Assembly (NCBI RefSeq): GCF_021043395.1
Contig: NZ_JAJNKE010000008.1
Span: 1-64,000 of the forward strand
DNA from: Clostridium guangxiense
GTDB taxonomy: Bacteria > Bacillota > Clostridia > Clostridiales > Clostridiaceae
Direction: 5' to 3'
Length of the DNA: 64,000 nucleotides
Notes under the pieces: generated by a model
What the model was told of the DNA's origin: nothing
The model's database searches: none
The model's input: only the letters and a program-made list of their open reading frames with translations
In this document: piece by piece, positions 25,853 through 35,391 of the stretch
How positions within the stretch are numbered: the first letter of the stretch is position 1
Layout: each line of letters opens with the position of its first letter
Made by a program: the position numbers and the translations under genes

Positions 25853-26464
25853 ATGATAAATATAAAACATAAGGGGATTTCATTAATAGAAATGCTAGTT
25901 GCTATGGCCATATTTGCAATAGCATCTTCTGTTATAGTTCTTACAATAGATAGTTCAGCAAAAATCTATAAAAAAGAAAATGTAAAATTCCCAACATACT
26001 CTGCGGCCAATAGTTTAGTGCAGCAGTTAAAGGCAAAGGGTATTGGAGAGAAGACTGCTAGTATTCCAGGAGAAGCTGTACAGCCAATCAACAATGTAGA
26101 AGATATGTACTCCATTGATAATGATGCCAGCATAGCTAAAAAAATTTATATAATTTACTTTAATTATGGCGATTTAAAAGATGTGTTAAAAGATACTGAA
26201 TATATAAATGCTGCAGATAATGTAAACTCAGATTTTGATTCTGTGATTAATTTCAATAAACAAAAAGCTTCTTCTAAAAAATATGCTGCTTATATAACTT
26301 TAAAAAAAGCTGTAGATAACAGCCGTAAAATAGATAATGAAAATGGTGAGATTAATCTTAATACTGAGTGGCTTTATAATGTCTATACGGCAGAAGTAAA
26401 AGTGTGGGATATGAGTGCAGGTGACAGTTCTATGTCAAGTGCAAGCACAAGTGTAAGTAGGTGA
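25853..26464 (+). CDS. Minor prepilin (PilV/GspI-like)
   Basis: 203 residues with a class III signal: NIKHKG/ISLIEMLVAMAIF. Ile replaces the usual Phe at +1, and Glu5 is present. The rest is an extended globular part. ATG 25853 has GAGGTG 6 bp upstream; a GTG nine bases earlier overlaps that site. It is the first of three consecutive minor pilins, probably part of a tip or priming complex. Confidence 0.8.
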   Translation: MINIKHKGISLIEMLVAMAIFAIASSVIVLTIDSSAKIYKKENVKFPTYSAANSLVQQLKAKGIGEKTASIPGEAVQPINNVEDMYSIDNDASIAKKIYIIYFNYGDLKDVLKDTEYINAADNVNSDFDSVINFNKQKASSKKYAAYITLKKAVDNSRKIDNENGEINLNTEWLYNVYTAEVKVWDMSAGDSSMSSASTSVSR

Positions 26465-26468
26465 TAGT

Positions 26469-27368
26469 GTGGAAAAGAGACATAGGGGATTTACATTAAT
26501 AGAGGTAATAACAGTAGTAGCAATGATGGCTATTTTTTCACTTGGAGTGTATTATTTTGAAAGTGGAAATTTTAAAGTATATAGCTACGAAAAGGAAGAG
26601 GCAGATATACAATTTGATTGTAAAACAGCAGTTACGCAAATAGCACAAGATATTAAACAGGCGAAACAAAGCCCTTATTCAATAAAAACGGAAAGGTTTG
26701 ACATTGGCACAAGGTTTGATAATTTGTTTAATATTCAGCTTGGCAGCAATTATACACCACTTATTTATATAGAACAAATAGATGGTGAAGGTTGTATGTA
26801 CGCTTTGAAAAAAATCGGCTCTGAAACAGAGCTTGTAAGACTTGAGCTTACCACAAATTCTTTTTCGCTAGATAAGGATGCTGATAATAATGTTCAAAAT
26901 ACAAGAAGTATATTGAACTATAATGATGATAATACAACTGGTGATTATGTAGGAAAGAAATTAGCTGCTGATAAATTCAACAACGAAATTGGACATTTAG
27001 ATGTTCCTTCAAATTGGATAGGAGAGTTTATTTACGAAGAAAATGGAGAATTTTATCTTGTATATAATATAAATGATGGAAAACATTATGAAGTTCGGTT
27101 GGAGGAAAAGGCAAATTATATATTGAAAGCAAACAGTGAAAAAGTTATAGCTAAAAATGTAGATGTGTTTCCTAGCGATAAAAATTATGTAGAACCTCTT
27201 AATTATGTTTTGGGTAAGGATGATACTAGTGAAGCTGATAATAATACCCAGGATTATAAAAGCAATGCTTATAATATTTTTATCACTCTTACAAGTAAAA
27301 AATACCCAAGTATAACAAAAAGTTATACCATGTGTGTTTCAAAGATAAAATATAGTGGAGATGATTAG
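26469..27368 (+). CDS. Minor prepilin (PilW/GspJ-like)
   Basis: 299 residues. MEKRHRG/FTLIEVITVVAMM is a type IV prepilin signal with Glu5. The large C-terminal domain (about 270 residues) is of the size of GspJ/PilW. GTG start after AGGTGAT. The gene is separated from its neighbours by only a few bases, so these genes are co-translated. Confidence 0.8.
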   Translation: MEKRHRGFTLIEVITVVAMMAIFSLGVYYFESGNFKVYSYEKEEADIQFDCKTAVTQIAQDIKQAKQSPYSIKTERFDIGTRFDNLFNIQLGSNYTPLIYIEQIDGEGCMYALKKIGSETELVRLELTTNSFSLDKDADNNVQNTRSILNYNDDNTTGDYVGKKLAADKFNNEIGHLDVPSNWIGEFIYEENGEFYLVYNINDGKHYEVRLEEKANYILKANSEKVIAKNVDVFPSDKNYVEPLNYVLGKDDTSEADNNTQDYKSNAYNIFITLTSKKYPSITKSYTMCVSKIKYSGDD

Positions 27369-27370
27369 AA

Positions 27371-28846
27371 GTGAGAAAAAGCAAAAATAGAGGTTTTGCC
27401 CTTATATATGTAATATGTGTAATTATGCTTCTAAGTGCCCTAACGCTTTCTGCTTTATTACTGCTATCTACTAATAGAATTACAACAGCGCACATAGAGA
27501 GGACTGATAAAGCAAAATTAGCTGCAGAAACTGGAATAGACAAAGGTATTTCTGCTCTTAAGGCTAAAATAGCAAAAGATGATTGGAAACAATACCTTGA
27601 TATTCAAGAAAATCCTGCTGGAAATTATAAGTTTGATGTCCCAGATAATATAGCTGATACTACACTAGAAAGTGGTGCATCATACAAGGTGGAGTTCGAT
27701 AATGCAGCTTCCTATAAGGATACTGTAACGGAAACTGATAAAAAATGTATTAAAATAACTTCAACTGGAAAGTATCAATTATCAACCCAAACTATAGAAG
27801 CGTACATAGATGTAGCGAATATTTCTAATGCATACTTTAATAGGATGTTTAACAGCACTTTAACAAGTATAGATTCAAACAAAGAAAACTCAGGTGATTT
27901 TACCTTTAACAACGCTATGGAAGATGGTGCAATTCCTTTAAATAGCGATACCGTTAAAAACAATTCAGATGGAAAATCTGATTTAATGGTTTATAAATAT
28001 GATAATACTAGTGATACGCCTAAGAAGTTAGATGATATTGTGTCAAATATGTATACTGATATTGAAAATGGCATTGCGAGTGGCAAGGTTAATTCGGAAA
28101 TTAGTATTGATAATATTGAAGAAAGCTGGATTCCAACTAGTGAAATGCTGAAAAATGCTAAAACTCAAGAAGAAATTGACAGAATTAAAGATTATAGCTT
28201 AGATGATTATATTAAAATTAAAAATAGTAAAGGTACAAATGATTTTGAAAATATGCTTCAATATTCAACCTTTTATAAAATTATATTTATTAAGGGTGAT
28301 ATTGAGGTTGGTGATCTAAATAGGCCTCTTGTAAACTATATAATATATTGCGATGGCTCTATTAAATTCAACTCTTCAAATCCAAGTTGTTTTTGGAACT
28401 GTAATATTTATGCAAAATCCATAACAACTCAAAATGGTACAGTTTATAAGTTAAATGATAGTCAAAGTATAGATAATGCAGGAGATGCCAACTCAAATAT
28501 TGCTTATTATGATAAGAATGAGCAAAAGGTGATTTTTAGAAGTAATGGAGAAGAAGCGAGTCCACAGCCAAATATAGAAATAATGGGGATAAATTCAGAT
28601 AAAGCTAAAACTTCAATCTTGAAGCATATTATGAATTATGACGTTGATTCTCAGCCGTACACAAGGCTTGAAAATTATTATAATGCAATTGATGCCACTA
28701 AACATGCAGATGCAGTTTTCCCAGCAAGTGCCGCAGGTGAGTTTAATCCAGCGGATAGAGTGGCTGTAAATAAAATTCTTTTAAATAACATAAATGAGTA
28801 TGCTTATGGTCTTAAGTTTAGAATTATAGGTTGGGTAGAAAGTTAA
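27371..28846 (+). CDS. Large minor pilin lacking Glu5 (PilX/GspK-like)
   Basis: 491 residues. The N-terminus KNRG/FALIYVICVIMLLSAL is prepilin-like, but mature position 5 is Tyr, not Glu. Loss of Glu5 is characteristic of GspK/PilX-type proteins, which cap the tip of the filament. The hydrophobic helix is followed by a long soluble region. GTG 27371 has GGAG ten bases upstream. Position as the third minor pilin fits the I-J-K order of type II secretion tip complexes. Confidence 0.72.
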   Translation: MRKSKNRGFALIYVICVIMLLSALTLSALLLLSTNRITTAHIERTDKAKLAAETGIDKGISALKAKIAKDDWKQYLDIQENPAGNYKFDVPDNIADTTLESGASYKVEFDNAASYKDTVTETDKKCIKITSTGKYQLSTQTIEAYIDVANISNAYFNRMFNSTLTSIDSNKENSGDFTFNNAMEDGAIPLNSDTVKNNSDGKSDLMVYKYDNTSDTPKKLDDIVSNMYTDIENGIASGKVNSEISIDNIEESWIPTSEMLKNAKTQEEIDRIKDYSLDDYIKIKNSKGTNDFENMLQYSTFYKIIFIKGDIEVGDLNRPLVNYIIYCDGSIKFNSSNPSCFWNCNIYAKSITTQNGTVYKLNDSQSIDNAGDANSNIAYYDKNEQKVIFRSNGEEASPQPNIEIMGINSDKAKTSILKHIMNYDVDSQPYTRLENYYNAIDATKHADAVFPASAAGEFNPADRVAVNKILLNNINEYAYGLKFRIIGWVES

Positions 28847-28867
28847 ATTTATATAGGGGGTGAAGCC

Positions 28868-31800
28868 ATGGATAATCGTGTAAAAAAGATGTTTAGTTTG
28901 CTGCTTATATTAGTGCTTATAACAGTTCAATTTAATTTAAATATAAATGTGAAAAATGTAAAGGCAGCAGATAACAATGATGCAGCTAAGTTAAAGATAC
29001 TTGAAATAGAACCAGGGGATGAGTATGTTTTAAGCAAAAACATGTTTTCAAATAATGTTGATATTACACAAATGCCTATGTCAGAATTCATAGGCAAAAT
29101 AGATAAAGTAAACGGAATGTATGATATTGTGTATGTTGGGAATAAAACCTACACAAAATATGTTACAACCTATAGTGGAAATAAAGTATCAGGTAAAAAT
29201 GCATATGCAATTAAGTACAGTAAAGTTGGTACAAAAGCTCCAAAAACAGGTGTCGATTTTGGTGAAAGCAATCAGAATGACCCTGGTCATGTAGAATATT
29301 ATAGCGAAAATGATATTACGGATAAAAAAGCCAAAGAACTTAAGGAATACATAGAATCAGGACAGTTGTTTTTGTTTGACAGTTCAATATTCAAGGATGA
29401 AGAACTTGATGGATCAAAGCTGTGGAATAATCTAAAAAACTATCAGAATATGCCTAATTTTAAAGCTGTGGATTCAAATTTAACTTCAAGCTTAATAACG
29501 AATTATTATAACAATTCTAACAAAAGACCTATTGTTACAATAAAAAGTTCTCCACTCCCCTATACTGGTGATTTGAAAAATTATAATCCGGACAGAAATA
29601 TGAATTTTGTATTTGATATAAGTGGTGACACTTCTCATACTTTTACTACTAAGTTATATTGTGATATGAATGGGGACGGGCTTTTTAAGGATTATGAAAG
29701 TTATGCATCGGTAAATAAACAGACAGGTGGGGCTAACCTGCAATTGAGTTATATGGTGCCTGACTATTTTGTTGGCTTAATGCCATGGAAGCTTGAGGTT
29801 ACGGATGATGTTACGAATGTCAAAAGTTATCAGTATGGATATACACTTTATAAAAGCGATAATGTGGTCCCAATAAGAGTACTGCAGATATATCCTAAAG
29901 GTAATTCATTGGATTTGACACAAGATTTAACAAAGATCCAATTACAACAACAAGGATACTATAATGTTCAAATAACTAAAAAGAGTTGTGATGAGTTTAA
30001 TAAATACAATGATAAAGAATATCAGTCAACCTATAATGAGGCTTTAAATGATTATAATACCGCATTAAATAATTACAACAAATACGGAAGGTATGGTGGT
30101 TCATGGTGGAATCCAATAGATTATCTTGAAGTACTTAATGATGCCAAAGCTAATCTAAATGAAGTCAAAAATTCAATGATATCTCTTAATGGAAATTATG
30201 ATATGGTCATAATTGGATTTGCAGATATGTATGGAAAATCTAGTTTTACTGAAAATGCGACGGATGCTATAATTGATTTTATAAAGACTGGTCAAAGCGT
30301 TATGTTTACACATGATACTCTTTCTGCTTATTTAAGTCCTGAGAAAAAGAATATGTATGGATTCCAATTTAATAAAAAGCTTAGGGACTATTTAGGACAA
30401 AGTAGATATGTAGATGAAAATAATCCTAATGAAACTGATTATGATGGAAGTGAAATTTCTCATGATAGCTATCCAGATGCTGATGGAATACCATCATATG
30501 GTTTTACAACAGATATGATATTATCTCATAATGATTATAATAATGAAAAACCTAAATCTTGGGGGGCTCATGATTATTTTGATCACAAACAGGCGGCTAA
30601 AGTGAATGACGGAGTTTTTTCTGAATATCCATATGTTTTAGGCAGAAATAACGTTAATCCTAAAACTTTAAATATATCTCAAACGCATCATCAATATTTT
30701 CAGCTTAATTTAGAGGATGAAGATGTTGTGCCATGGTATGATTTAAGTGGGGTAATAAATACTGGTGGAAGTGCAGGAAATGTAAATGACCCTAGAAATT
30801 ATTATTACACTTATTCTAAAGGCAATATAACTTATTCAGGTACAGGTCATAGCTCTCCTAGGGATAGTCAAGATGAGCAGGAAATGTTCTTAAATACCAT
30901 TGTTAAAGCTGCTAGGACGGCAAATCATGCACCTACTGTAAATGTGTTTAATTTAAACGAGGGACAATTGGTATCAAAAAGTCAAAATTCACTTGATTTT
31001 AGTTTTATGGCACAGGATTCAGATCAAAATGATGAAAAAAAAGATGCATTGAGAAGAAATATTTATATTAATGATAAATTGGTAGATGAGAATGGTAACG
31101 GTATAAGTGATTATAAAACAATGACTTCTGGAGATGAAGTAAAGGTATCTATACCGAAGGATAAATTAAAAGAATTAGCTGGAACAAATGCAGATGTATC
31201 AATTAAAATTGAAGTTTTGGATACTCAAAATGCAAAAGGAGAAAAAACTATTAATTTTAAATACGTAGATGAACCAACTCTTAGTGCAAGTGTATCTGGG
31301 CTTAAAAATGGATATTTAGTAGGCGATACTGCAGAGACAAGTCTTAGCATAAATGCTATAAATTCTACTAGCGCAATTACAGATACAATGTTTCTTAGTG
31401 ATAATAATGCTGCAGCATTACAAAATGATGGGCTATCTTTAAATTGTATAAATACTTCAAATGGCAGTAATGCTGATGTAGTAGAAAGCTCGGATCTAAA
31501 TTTAAAGGATATTAATTTTAAGTCAGGAAATATCGATAATCCAAACACACCAAAAAACTTTACCCTTAAGCTTAACAGTGAAGGAAGTTATAAAGTTGAA
31601 AATTTATTTAAATACAATTTCTTAAATCTCGATAGCAAAGTTCAGAAGAATTATGAATATGACTACAACCTTAATGTTAAAGAGGGAGACATTTACGTAA
31701 AGTGTGTTGATAGCTCTGGAAGGGTATTTACTCCATCAGTTAAAATTAACATTACAAGACCGAATAGTGAGGTCGTGAGTCAAAATACAGATAATACGGG

Positions 31801-32866
31801 GCAAACACAGTTTTTAAAGGAGACTTCCGGTAGTTATAAAGTATCTGTAGACAATACCACTGGATATAGTTTAGTTGGCAGTAGCACTCAAGATATAAAT
31901 TTATCTTATGATAATCCTAAACCAACTGTCATATTTGAATTTCAAACTTTGACGGCGCCAGATATACAATTAAGTCCTGCTCCTAACACGAATGGATGGA
32001 ATAATACTAATGTTACTGCTACTTTAGTGAAACCTGCTAATTTCCCTGATAGTTTACAAAAGATTCAGTACAAAATAGATGATGGGGATTGGACTGATTA
32101 TATAGAACCAGTTGTTATGCGAGATGATGGAAAACATGAAATTGCGGCAAAAACTGTTGATAAAATTACTTTAGGCGAGAGCGCTATAAATCAAAAGGAG
32201 GTTAAAATAGATAAGATAAAACCTCCAAAGCCTCAGATAACAAACAAGGATGGAAACATTTCTATAAAAGAGGCGAACATTTTAATAGAATTTGGAAATG
32301 ACGGAGAAAATGGGTCTGGTATTGACAAGAGAGAGTATAGCTTGGATGGAGTAAATTGGACGGAAGGTGCTTCTGAAAACACAAGCATTAAAGTTACAAA
32401 TAGTTGCACTGTATATGCAAGAGAAGAAGATAAAGCAGGAAATTACTCTGATACTGCTGAACTTGAAGTAAATATCATAAATATAACAAACAACGATATT
32501 GAATTAGAAGGTTTGACTTTTAATACTATACCTGAAGGGGGAAGTGTTGATTTTATAGTAAAGGTTAAAATAGGAACAGATGAAAAAGGAGAACCAATAT
32601 ATTCATCAAAAGATGATAATGTAAAAGTTGTAGTAAAATCAGATGATGGTAATATAATAAAAGTGGCGAATAATAGCAAAGATATTAGCGATTCAGATCA
32701 AAGTAAAAGTGATGTTATAGCTGGAGCTGATGTGTTAACTGCATTTGGAATTGATGGAGCGGGAGGCAAGAATACTAATATAACTGTTACTTTGGAGAAA
32801 GATGATAGCATAAGTATTACTAAAAATATAAAAGTAATTAAAAAAGAAAGTGGTCTTCTATATTAA
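28868..32866 (+). CDS. Large secreted protein (DUF5057-like and Ig-like domains), putative pilus-associated adhesin
   Basis: 1332 residues. Residues 1-33 are a signal peptide ending near VKA. Two related Rossmann-like segments follow, one opening with LKILEIEPGDEY (near 38) and one with IRVLQIYPKG (near 336), each with an aspartate-rich strand (YDIVYVG, YDMVIIG); this resembles DUF5057. From about residue 690 on there are Ig-like and OmpL47-like beta modules, e.g. IQYKIDDGDWTDYIEP and REYSLDGVNWTEGA. There is no LPxTG or terminal membrane anchor. As the last gene of the pilus operon it may be carried on or secreted by the pilus; that role is inference. Confidence 0.72.
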   Translation: MDNRVKKMFSLLLILVLITVQFNLNINVKNVKAADNNDAAKLKILEIEPGDEYVLSKNMFSNNVDITQMPMSEFIGKIDKVNGMYDIVYVGNKTYTKYVTTYSGNKVSGKNAYAIKYSKVGTKAPKTGVDFGESNQNDPGHVEYYSENDITDKKAKELKEYIESGQLFLFDSSIFKDEELDGSKLWNNLKNYQNMPNFKAVDSNLTSSLITNYYNNSNKRPIVTIKSSPLPYTGDLKNYNPDRNMNFVFDISGDTSHTFTTKLYCDMNGDGLFKDYESYASVNKQTGGANLQLSYMVPDYFVGLMPWKLEVTDDVTNVKSYQYGYTLYKSDNVVPIRVLQIYPKGNSLDLTQDLTKIQLQQQGYYNVQITKKSCDEFNKYNDKEYQSTYNEALNDYNTALNNYNKYGRYGGSWWNPIDYLEVLNDAKANLNEVKNSMISLNGNYDMVIIGFADMYGKSSFTENATDAIIDFIKTGQSVMFTHDTLSAYLSPEKKNMYGFQFNKKLRDYLGQSRYVDENNPNETDYDGSEISHDSYPDADGIPSYGFTTDMILSHNDYNNEKPKSWGAHDYFDHKQAAKVNDGVFSEYPYVLGRNNVNPKTLNISQTHHQYFQLNLEDEDVVPWYDLSGVINTGGSAGNVNDPRNYYYTYSKGNITYSGTGHSSPRDSQDEQEMFLNTIVKAARTANHAPTVNVFNLNEGQLVSKSQNSLDFSFMAQDSDQNDEKKDALRRNIYINDKLVDENGNGISDYKTMTSGDEVKVSIPKDKLKELAGTNADVSIKIEVLDTQNAKGEKTINFKYVDEPTLSASVSGLKNGYLVGDTAETSLSINAINSTSAITDTMFLSDNNAAALQNDGLSLNCINTSNGSNADVVESSDLNLKDINFKSGNIDNPNTPKNFTLKLNSEGSYKVENLFKYNFLNLDSKVQKNYEYDYNLNVKEGDIYVKCVDSSGRVFTPSVKINITRPNSEVVSQNTDNTGQTQFLKETSGSYKVSVDNTTGYSLVGSSTQDINLSYDNPKPTVIFEFQTLTAPDIQLSPAPNTNGWNNTNVTATLVKPANFPDSLQKIQYKIDDGDWTDYIEPVVMRDDGKHEIAAKTVDKITLGESAINQKEVKIDKIKPPKPQITNKDGNISIKEANILIEFGNDGENGSGIDKREYSLDGVNWTEGASENTSIKVTNSCTVYAREEDKAGNYSDTAELEVNIINITNNDIELEGLTFNTIPEGGSVDFIVKVKIGTDEKGEPIYSSKDDNVKVVVKSDDGNIIKVANNSKDISDSDQSKSDVIAGADVLTAFGIDGAGGKNTNITVTLEKDDSISITKNIKVIKKESGLLY

Positions 32867-32909
32867 ATTTAAAATTGAATTAAAAATATAAACAATAGTT
32901 GATAAAATA

Positions 32910-32918
32910 TGATATAAT
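32910..32918 (+). promoter_or_regulatory. Extended -10 promoter of the guanine-riboswitch transcript
   Basis: TGATATAAT (TG at 32910, TATAAT 32913-32918), 20 bp before the aptamer. No convincing -35 hexamer. Confidence 0.5.
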
Positions 32919-32937
32919 TTTTATTGTAATTTTTTAA

Positions 32938-33006
32938 ACTCGTATATAATCGGTAATATGGTCCGAAAGTTTCTACCTGCTAACCTTAAATGAGCAGACT
33001 ACGAGG
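32938..33006 (+). ncRNA. Guanine/xanthine (purine) riboswitch aptamer
   Basis: P1 is CTCGTA (32939-32944) with TACGAG (33000-33005). The core ATAATC, the J2/3 block TTTCTACC and the P3 loop are all present. The specificity base in GACTACG is C, which selects guanine, hypoxanthine or xanthine; adenine switches have T. It controls the xanthine permease and xpt downstream. Confidence 0.95.
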
Positions 33007-33035
33007 TGTTTTTGAATTATTATGCTATTGTTTTC

Positions 33036-33068
33036 AAAAATACCTTATATATTTATGAGGTATTTTTT
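33036..33068 (+). terminator. Guanine-controlled terminator
   Basis: AAAAATACCT (33036-33045) pairs with AGGTATTTTT (33058-33067). The competing antiterminator is AGGTGTTTTTG (33005-33015), which starts in the P1 3' strand and pairs with CAAAAATACCT. Guanine binding should lock P1 and allow termination (an OFF switch). Confidence 0.85.
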
Positions 33069-33100
33069 GCATACAATAATAAAATGTAAGGGAGAAAAAG

Positions 33101-34411
33101 ATGGAGACACAAAAAGAAAATGAAAAACAAATTGAATTAGCTTATGAAGTAGACGATAAACCAAAGTTATTATCTCAAATTTTATTGGGATTTCAGCATA
33201 TTTTTGCTGCTTTTGGTGGTATCATAGTAGTACCAATAATTATAGCAGCTGCACTAAAACTTGATGTAAAAACATCTACAGCCTTGATAAGCGCTGCAAT
33301 TTTAATGGCCGGAATTGCTACCTTTATACAATCTAAAGGTATAGGACCTATTGGAGCACGTGTAGCATGTATTATGGGAACAGATATAACATTTGTTGCG
33401 CCTGCTGCAGTGGTAGGTAAAAAATTTGGTTTAGCAGGTATATTTGGAGCTACCATATTAGGAGCTTTTTTAGTAATAATTTTAAGTTTTTTTATTAAGT
33501 ATATAATGAAGCTATTTCCGGAAATTGTAACAGGTATTGTAGTTTGCTTAATAGGGCTTACTCTTTTACCAGTTTCAATAGATTGGGCAGCAGGAGGCTC
33601 TGGAGCGCATGATTATGGAAGCTTAAGAAATATAAGCATAGCGCTAGTTGTTACTTTAATAACACTGCTATTAAATCATTATGGAAAAGGACTTTTTAGC
33701 AGTGCATCAATTTTAATAGGAATGGCAGTAGGATATGTGATTTGCATTTGCCTTGGCATGGTTGATTTTTCATCGGTATCTAAGGCAAACATAATATCTC
33801 TTCCACAGGTTTTTGGTCATGGTATAAAATTTAACTTAGATGTGCTTTTGCCTTTTATTCCAGCTTACTGTGTGTCTGTTATAAGCACTGTTGGAAACTT
33901 AAGGGCTATTAATGAGATTTCTGGTATTAAAGAGGACGATAGTAGAATTTCTAAAGGAATACTTTCAGATGGAGTTGGAAGTGTGCTTGCAGGTGTATTT
34001 GGAGCAATGCCGAACACCTCATTTAGTCAAAATGTAGGTCTTATACCCCTTACAAAGGTTGCAAGTAGATTTGTAACTATGACAGCTGGAATACTTCTTG
34101 TTATACTAGGCTTATTTCCTAAATTTGCAGCAATTATAAATGTAATGCCTCAGCCAGTACTTGGAGGAGTTGGAATTGTTATGTTCGGAACAGTAGCTGC
34201 TGCTGGAATTCAGACTTTAAGTAATGTAAAACTAGATAATAGAAACATACTTATAATAGCAACTTCAATTGGATTAGGGTTAGGAGTAACTTTTAGACCA
34301 GAGATTTTATCGAATCTTCCAGAAAGTTTAAAAATGATTTTTTCGTCTGGAATTTCAACTGGAACAATTGTTGCACTTATACTAAATCTTATACTAAAAG
34401 AGAAAAAGTAA
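33101..34411 (+). CDS. pbuX: Xanthine/uracil permease family (NCS2), probably xanthine permease
   Basis: 436 residues, about 14 membrane segments. NCS2 signatures are GFQHIFAAFGG near residue 30, IMGTDITFVAPA near 90 and FGAMPNTSFSQNVGLIPLTK near 305. UraA-type uracil carriers and PbuX-type xanthine carriers look alike; the guanine riboswitch upstream and xpt downstream point to xanthine. GTAAGGGAG lies before the ATG. Confidence 0.88.
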   Translation: METQKENEKQIELAYEVDDKPKLLSQILLGFQHIFAAFGGIIVVPIIIAAALKLDVKTSTALISAAILMAGIATFIQSKGIGPIGARVACIMGTDITFVAPAAVVGKKFGLAGIFGATILGAFLVIILSFFIKYIMKLFPEIVTGIVVCLIGLTLLPVSIDWAAGGSGAHDYGSLRNISIALVVTLITLLLNHYGKGLFSSASILIGMAVGYVICICLGMVDFSSVSKANIISLPQVFGHGIKFNLDVLLPFIPAYCVSVISTVGNLRAINEISGIKEDDSRISKGILSDGVGSVLAGVFGAMPNTSFSQNVGLIPLTKVASRFVTMTAGILLVILGLFPKFAAIINVMPQPVLGGVGIVMFGTVAAAGIQTLSNVKLDNRNILIIATSIGLGLGVTFRPEILSNLPESLKMIFSSGISTGTIVALILNLILKEKK

Positions 34412-34417
34412 GATATG

Positions 34418-34460
34418 TTTTAAGTAAGCATAAAAATTAACTTTTATGCTTATTTAAAAC
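34418..34460 (+). other. Intercistronic hairpin between permease and xpt
   Basis: A 19-bp stem (arms 34418-34436 and 34442-34460, one G-U pair) with a 5-nt loop. There is no T run, so read-through into xpt is likely. It may protect or divide the mRNA. Confidence 0.6.
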
Positions 34461-34495
34461 AAAACCTAAAAATAAAATATACGAGGTGTTTAAAT

Positions 34496-35065
34496 ATGGA
34501 AGAACTACGTAAAAAGATTTTAGAAGAAGGACATGCACTTAATGAGTCAGTATTAAAGGTAGATTCTTTTTTGAATCATAAAGTTGATCCTAAATTGATG
34601 TATGAAATAGGGACATATTTTAAAAAATATTTTGAAAATAAAGGAATTACGAAGGTTTTTACTATTGAAAGTTCAGGTATAGCTCCAGCAGTTATGACTG
34701 CAATGCAAATGAATATACCTATGGTTATACTAAAAAAGCAAACATCAAAAGTATTAAAGGATGATTTTTATCAAACTACTGTACATTCCTTTACTAAGGG
34801 TTCAGATTATGAACTTACTTTGTCAAAAAAGTATATATCAAAAGAAGATAATGTGCTTATAATTGATGATTTCTTAGCCAATGGAGAAGCTTCTTTAGGT
34901 GCAATACGTTTGGTAGAAGAATGTGGGGCAAAGGTTTCTGGGATAGGAATTGTTATTGAAAAGTCATTTCAACCTGGACGTAAAACATTGGAAAAAAGAG
35001 GATATGATGTTTATTCTCTTGCACGTATAAAAAAGCTTGGAAAAGATTTAATTGAATTTAAATAA
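34496..35065 (+). CDS. xpt: Xanthine phosphoribosyltransferase
   Basis: Salvages xanthine with PRPP to XMP. 189 residues; the PRPP-binding loop is [14 protein letters not shown] (about 121-134), nearly as in Bacillus Xpt. Other Xpt-like blocks are SFLNHKVDP and [18 protein letters not shown] precedes the ATG. It is co-regulated with the permease by the guanine riboswitch. The stop is 4 bp from palindromic element A. Confidence 0.95.
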   Translation: MEELRKKILEEGHALNESVLKVDSFLNHKVDPKLMYEIGTYFKKYFENKGITKVFTIESSGIAPAVMTAMQMNIPMVILKKQTSKVLKDDFYQTTVHSFTKGSDYELTLSKKYISKEDNVLIIDDFLANGEASLGAIRLVEECGAKVSGIGIVIEKSFQPGRKTLEKRGYDVYSLARIKKLGKDLIEFK

Positions 35066-35069
35066 AAAT

Positions 35070-35304
35070 GCGAAATAACAATGCTTTGTCACATTAAAAA
35101 AATCCTATAAATCTAAGGTAAAAAAATCATAAAATACTAAGATATTTCAATAACTCGCTATCGCTCAGACAGATTGAAATATCTAAGTGTTTTATGATTT
35201 TTTTACCAAGATTTATTAGTATTTTTTTAAATCGTTCCTTCAGCATTGTTATTTCGCTCTCACGGTAGTGCAAGGAAAAAATTCCTCCGTGCCTACGGAA
35301 TTTT
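35070..35304 (-). repeat. Palindromic element, copy A
   Basis: On the minus strand it starts with a small hairpin (35304-35278: arms AAAATTC/GAATTTT, inner CGT/ACG, bulged GAG), then CCTTG, then a 188-bp palindrome (35257-35070). The palindrome ends are GCGAAATAACAATGC on both sides. The arms are about 85 bp and pair almost throughout around a tip of about 20 nt (AACTCGC...CAGACAG). It lies between the convergent xpt and gltX genes and faces copy B. It has no coding capacity. Confidence 0.85.
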
Positions 35305-35391
35305 AGGTATGAATTCTTGTAATCACTTAAATTTTTATAATATATTCTCTGAAATAGACTAGTACAATTTCATCAAAATACGTTTACAGTG

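Noticed and set aside
32938-33006. Adenine specificity for the purine riboswitch
   Set aside because: The discriminating base in GACTACG is C, as in guanine switches; adenine switches have T there.
34418-34460. Terminator between the xanthine permease and xpt
   Set aside because: The stem is long, but the following bases are AAAACCTAAA with no T run, so it was kept as a hairpin only.
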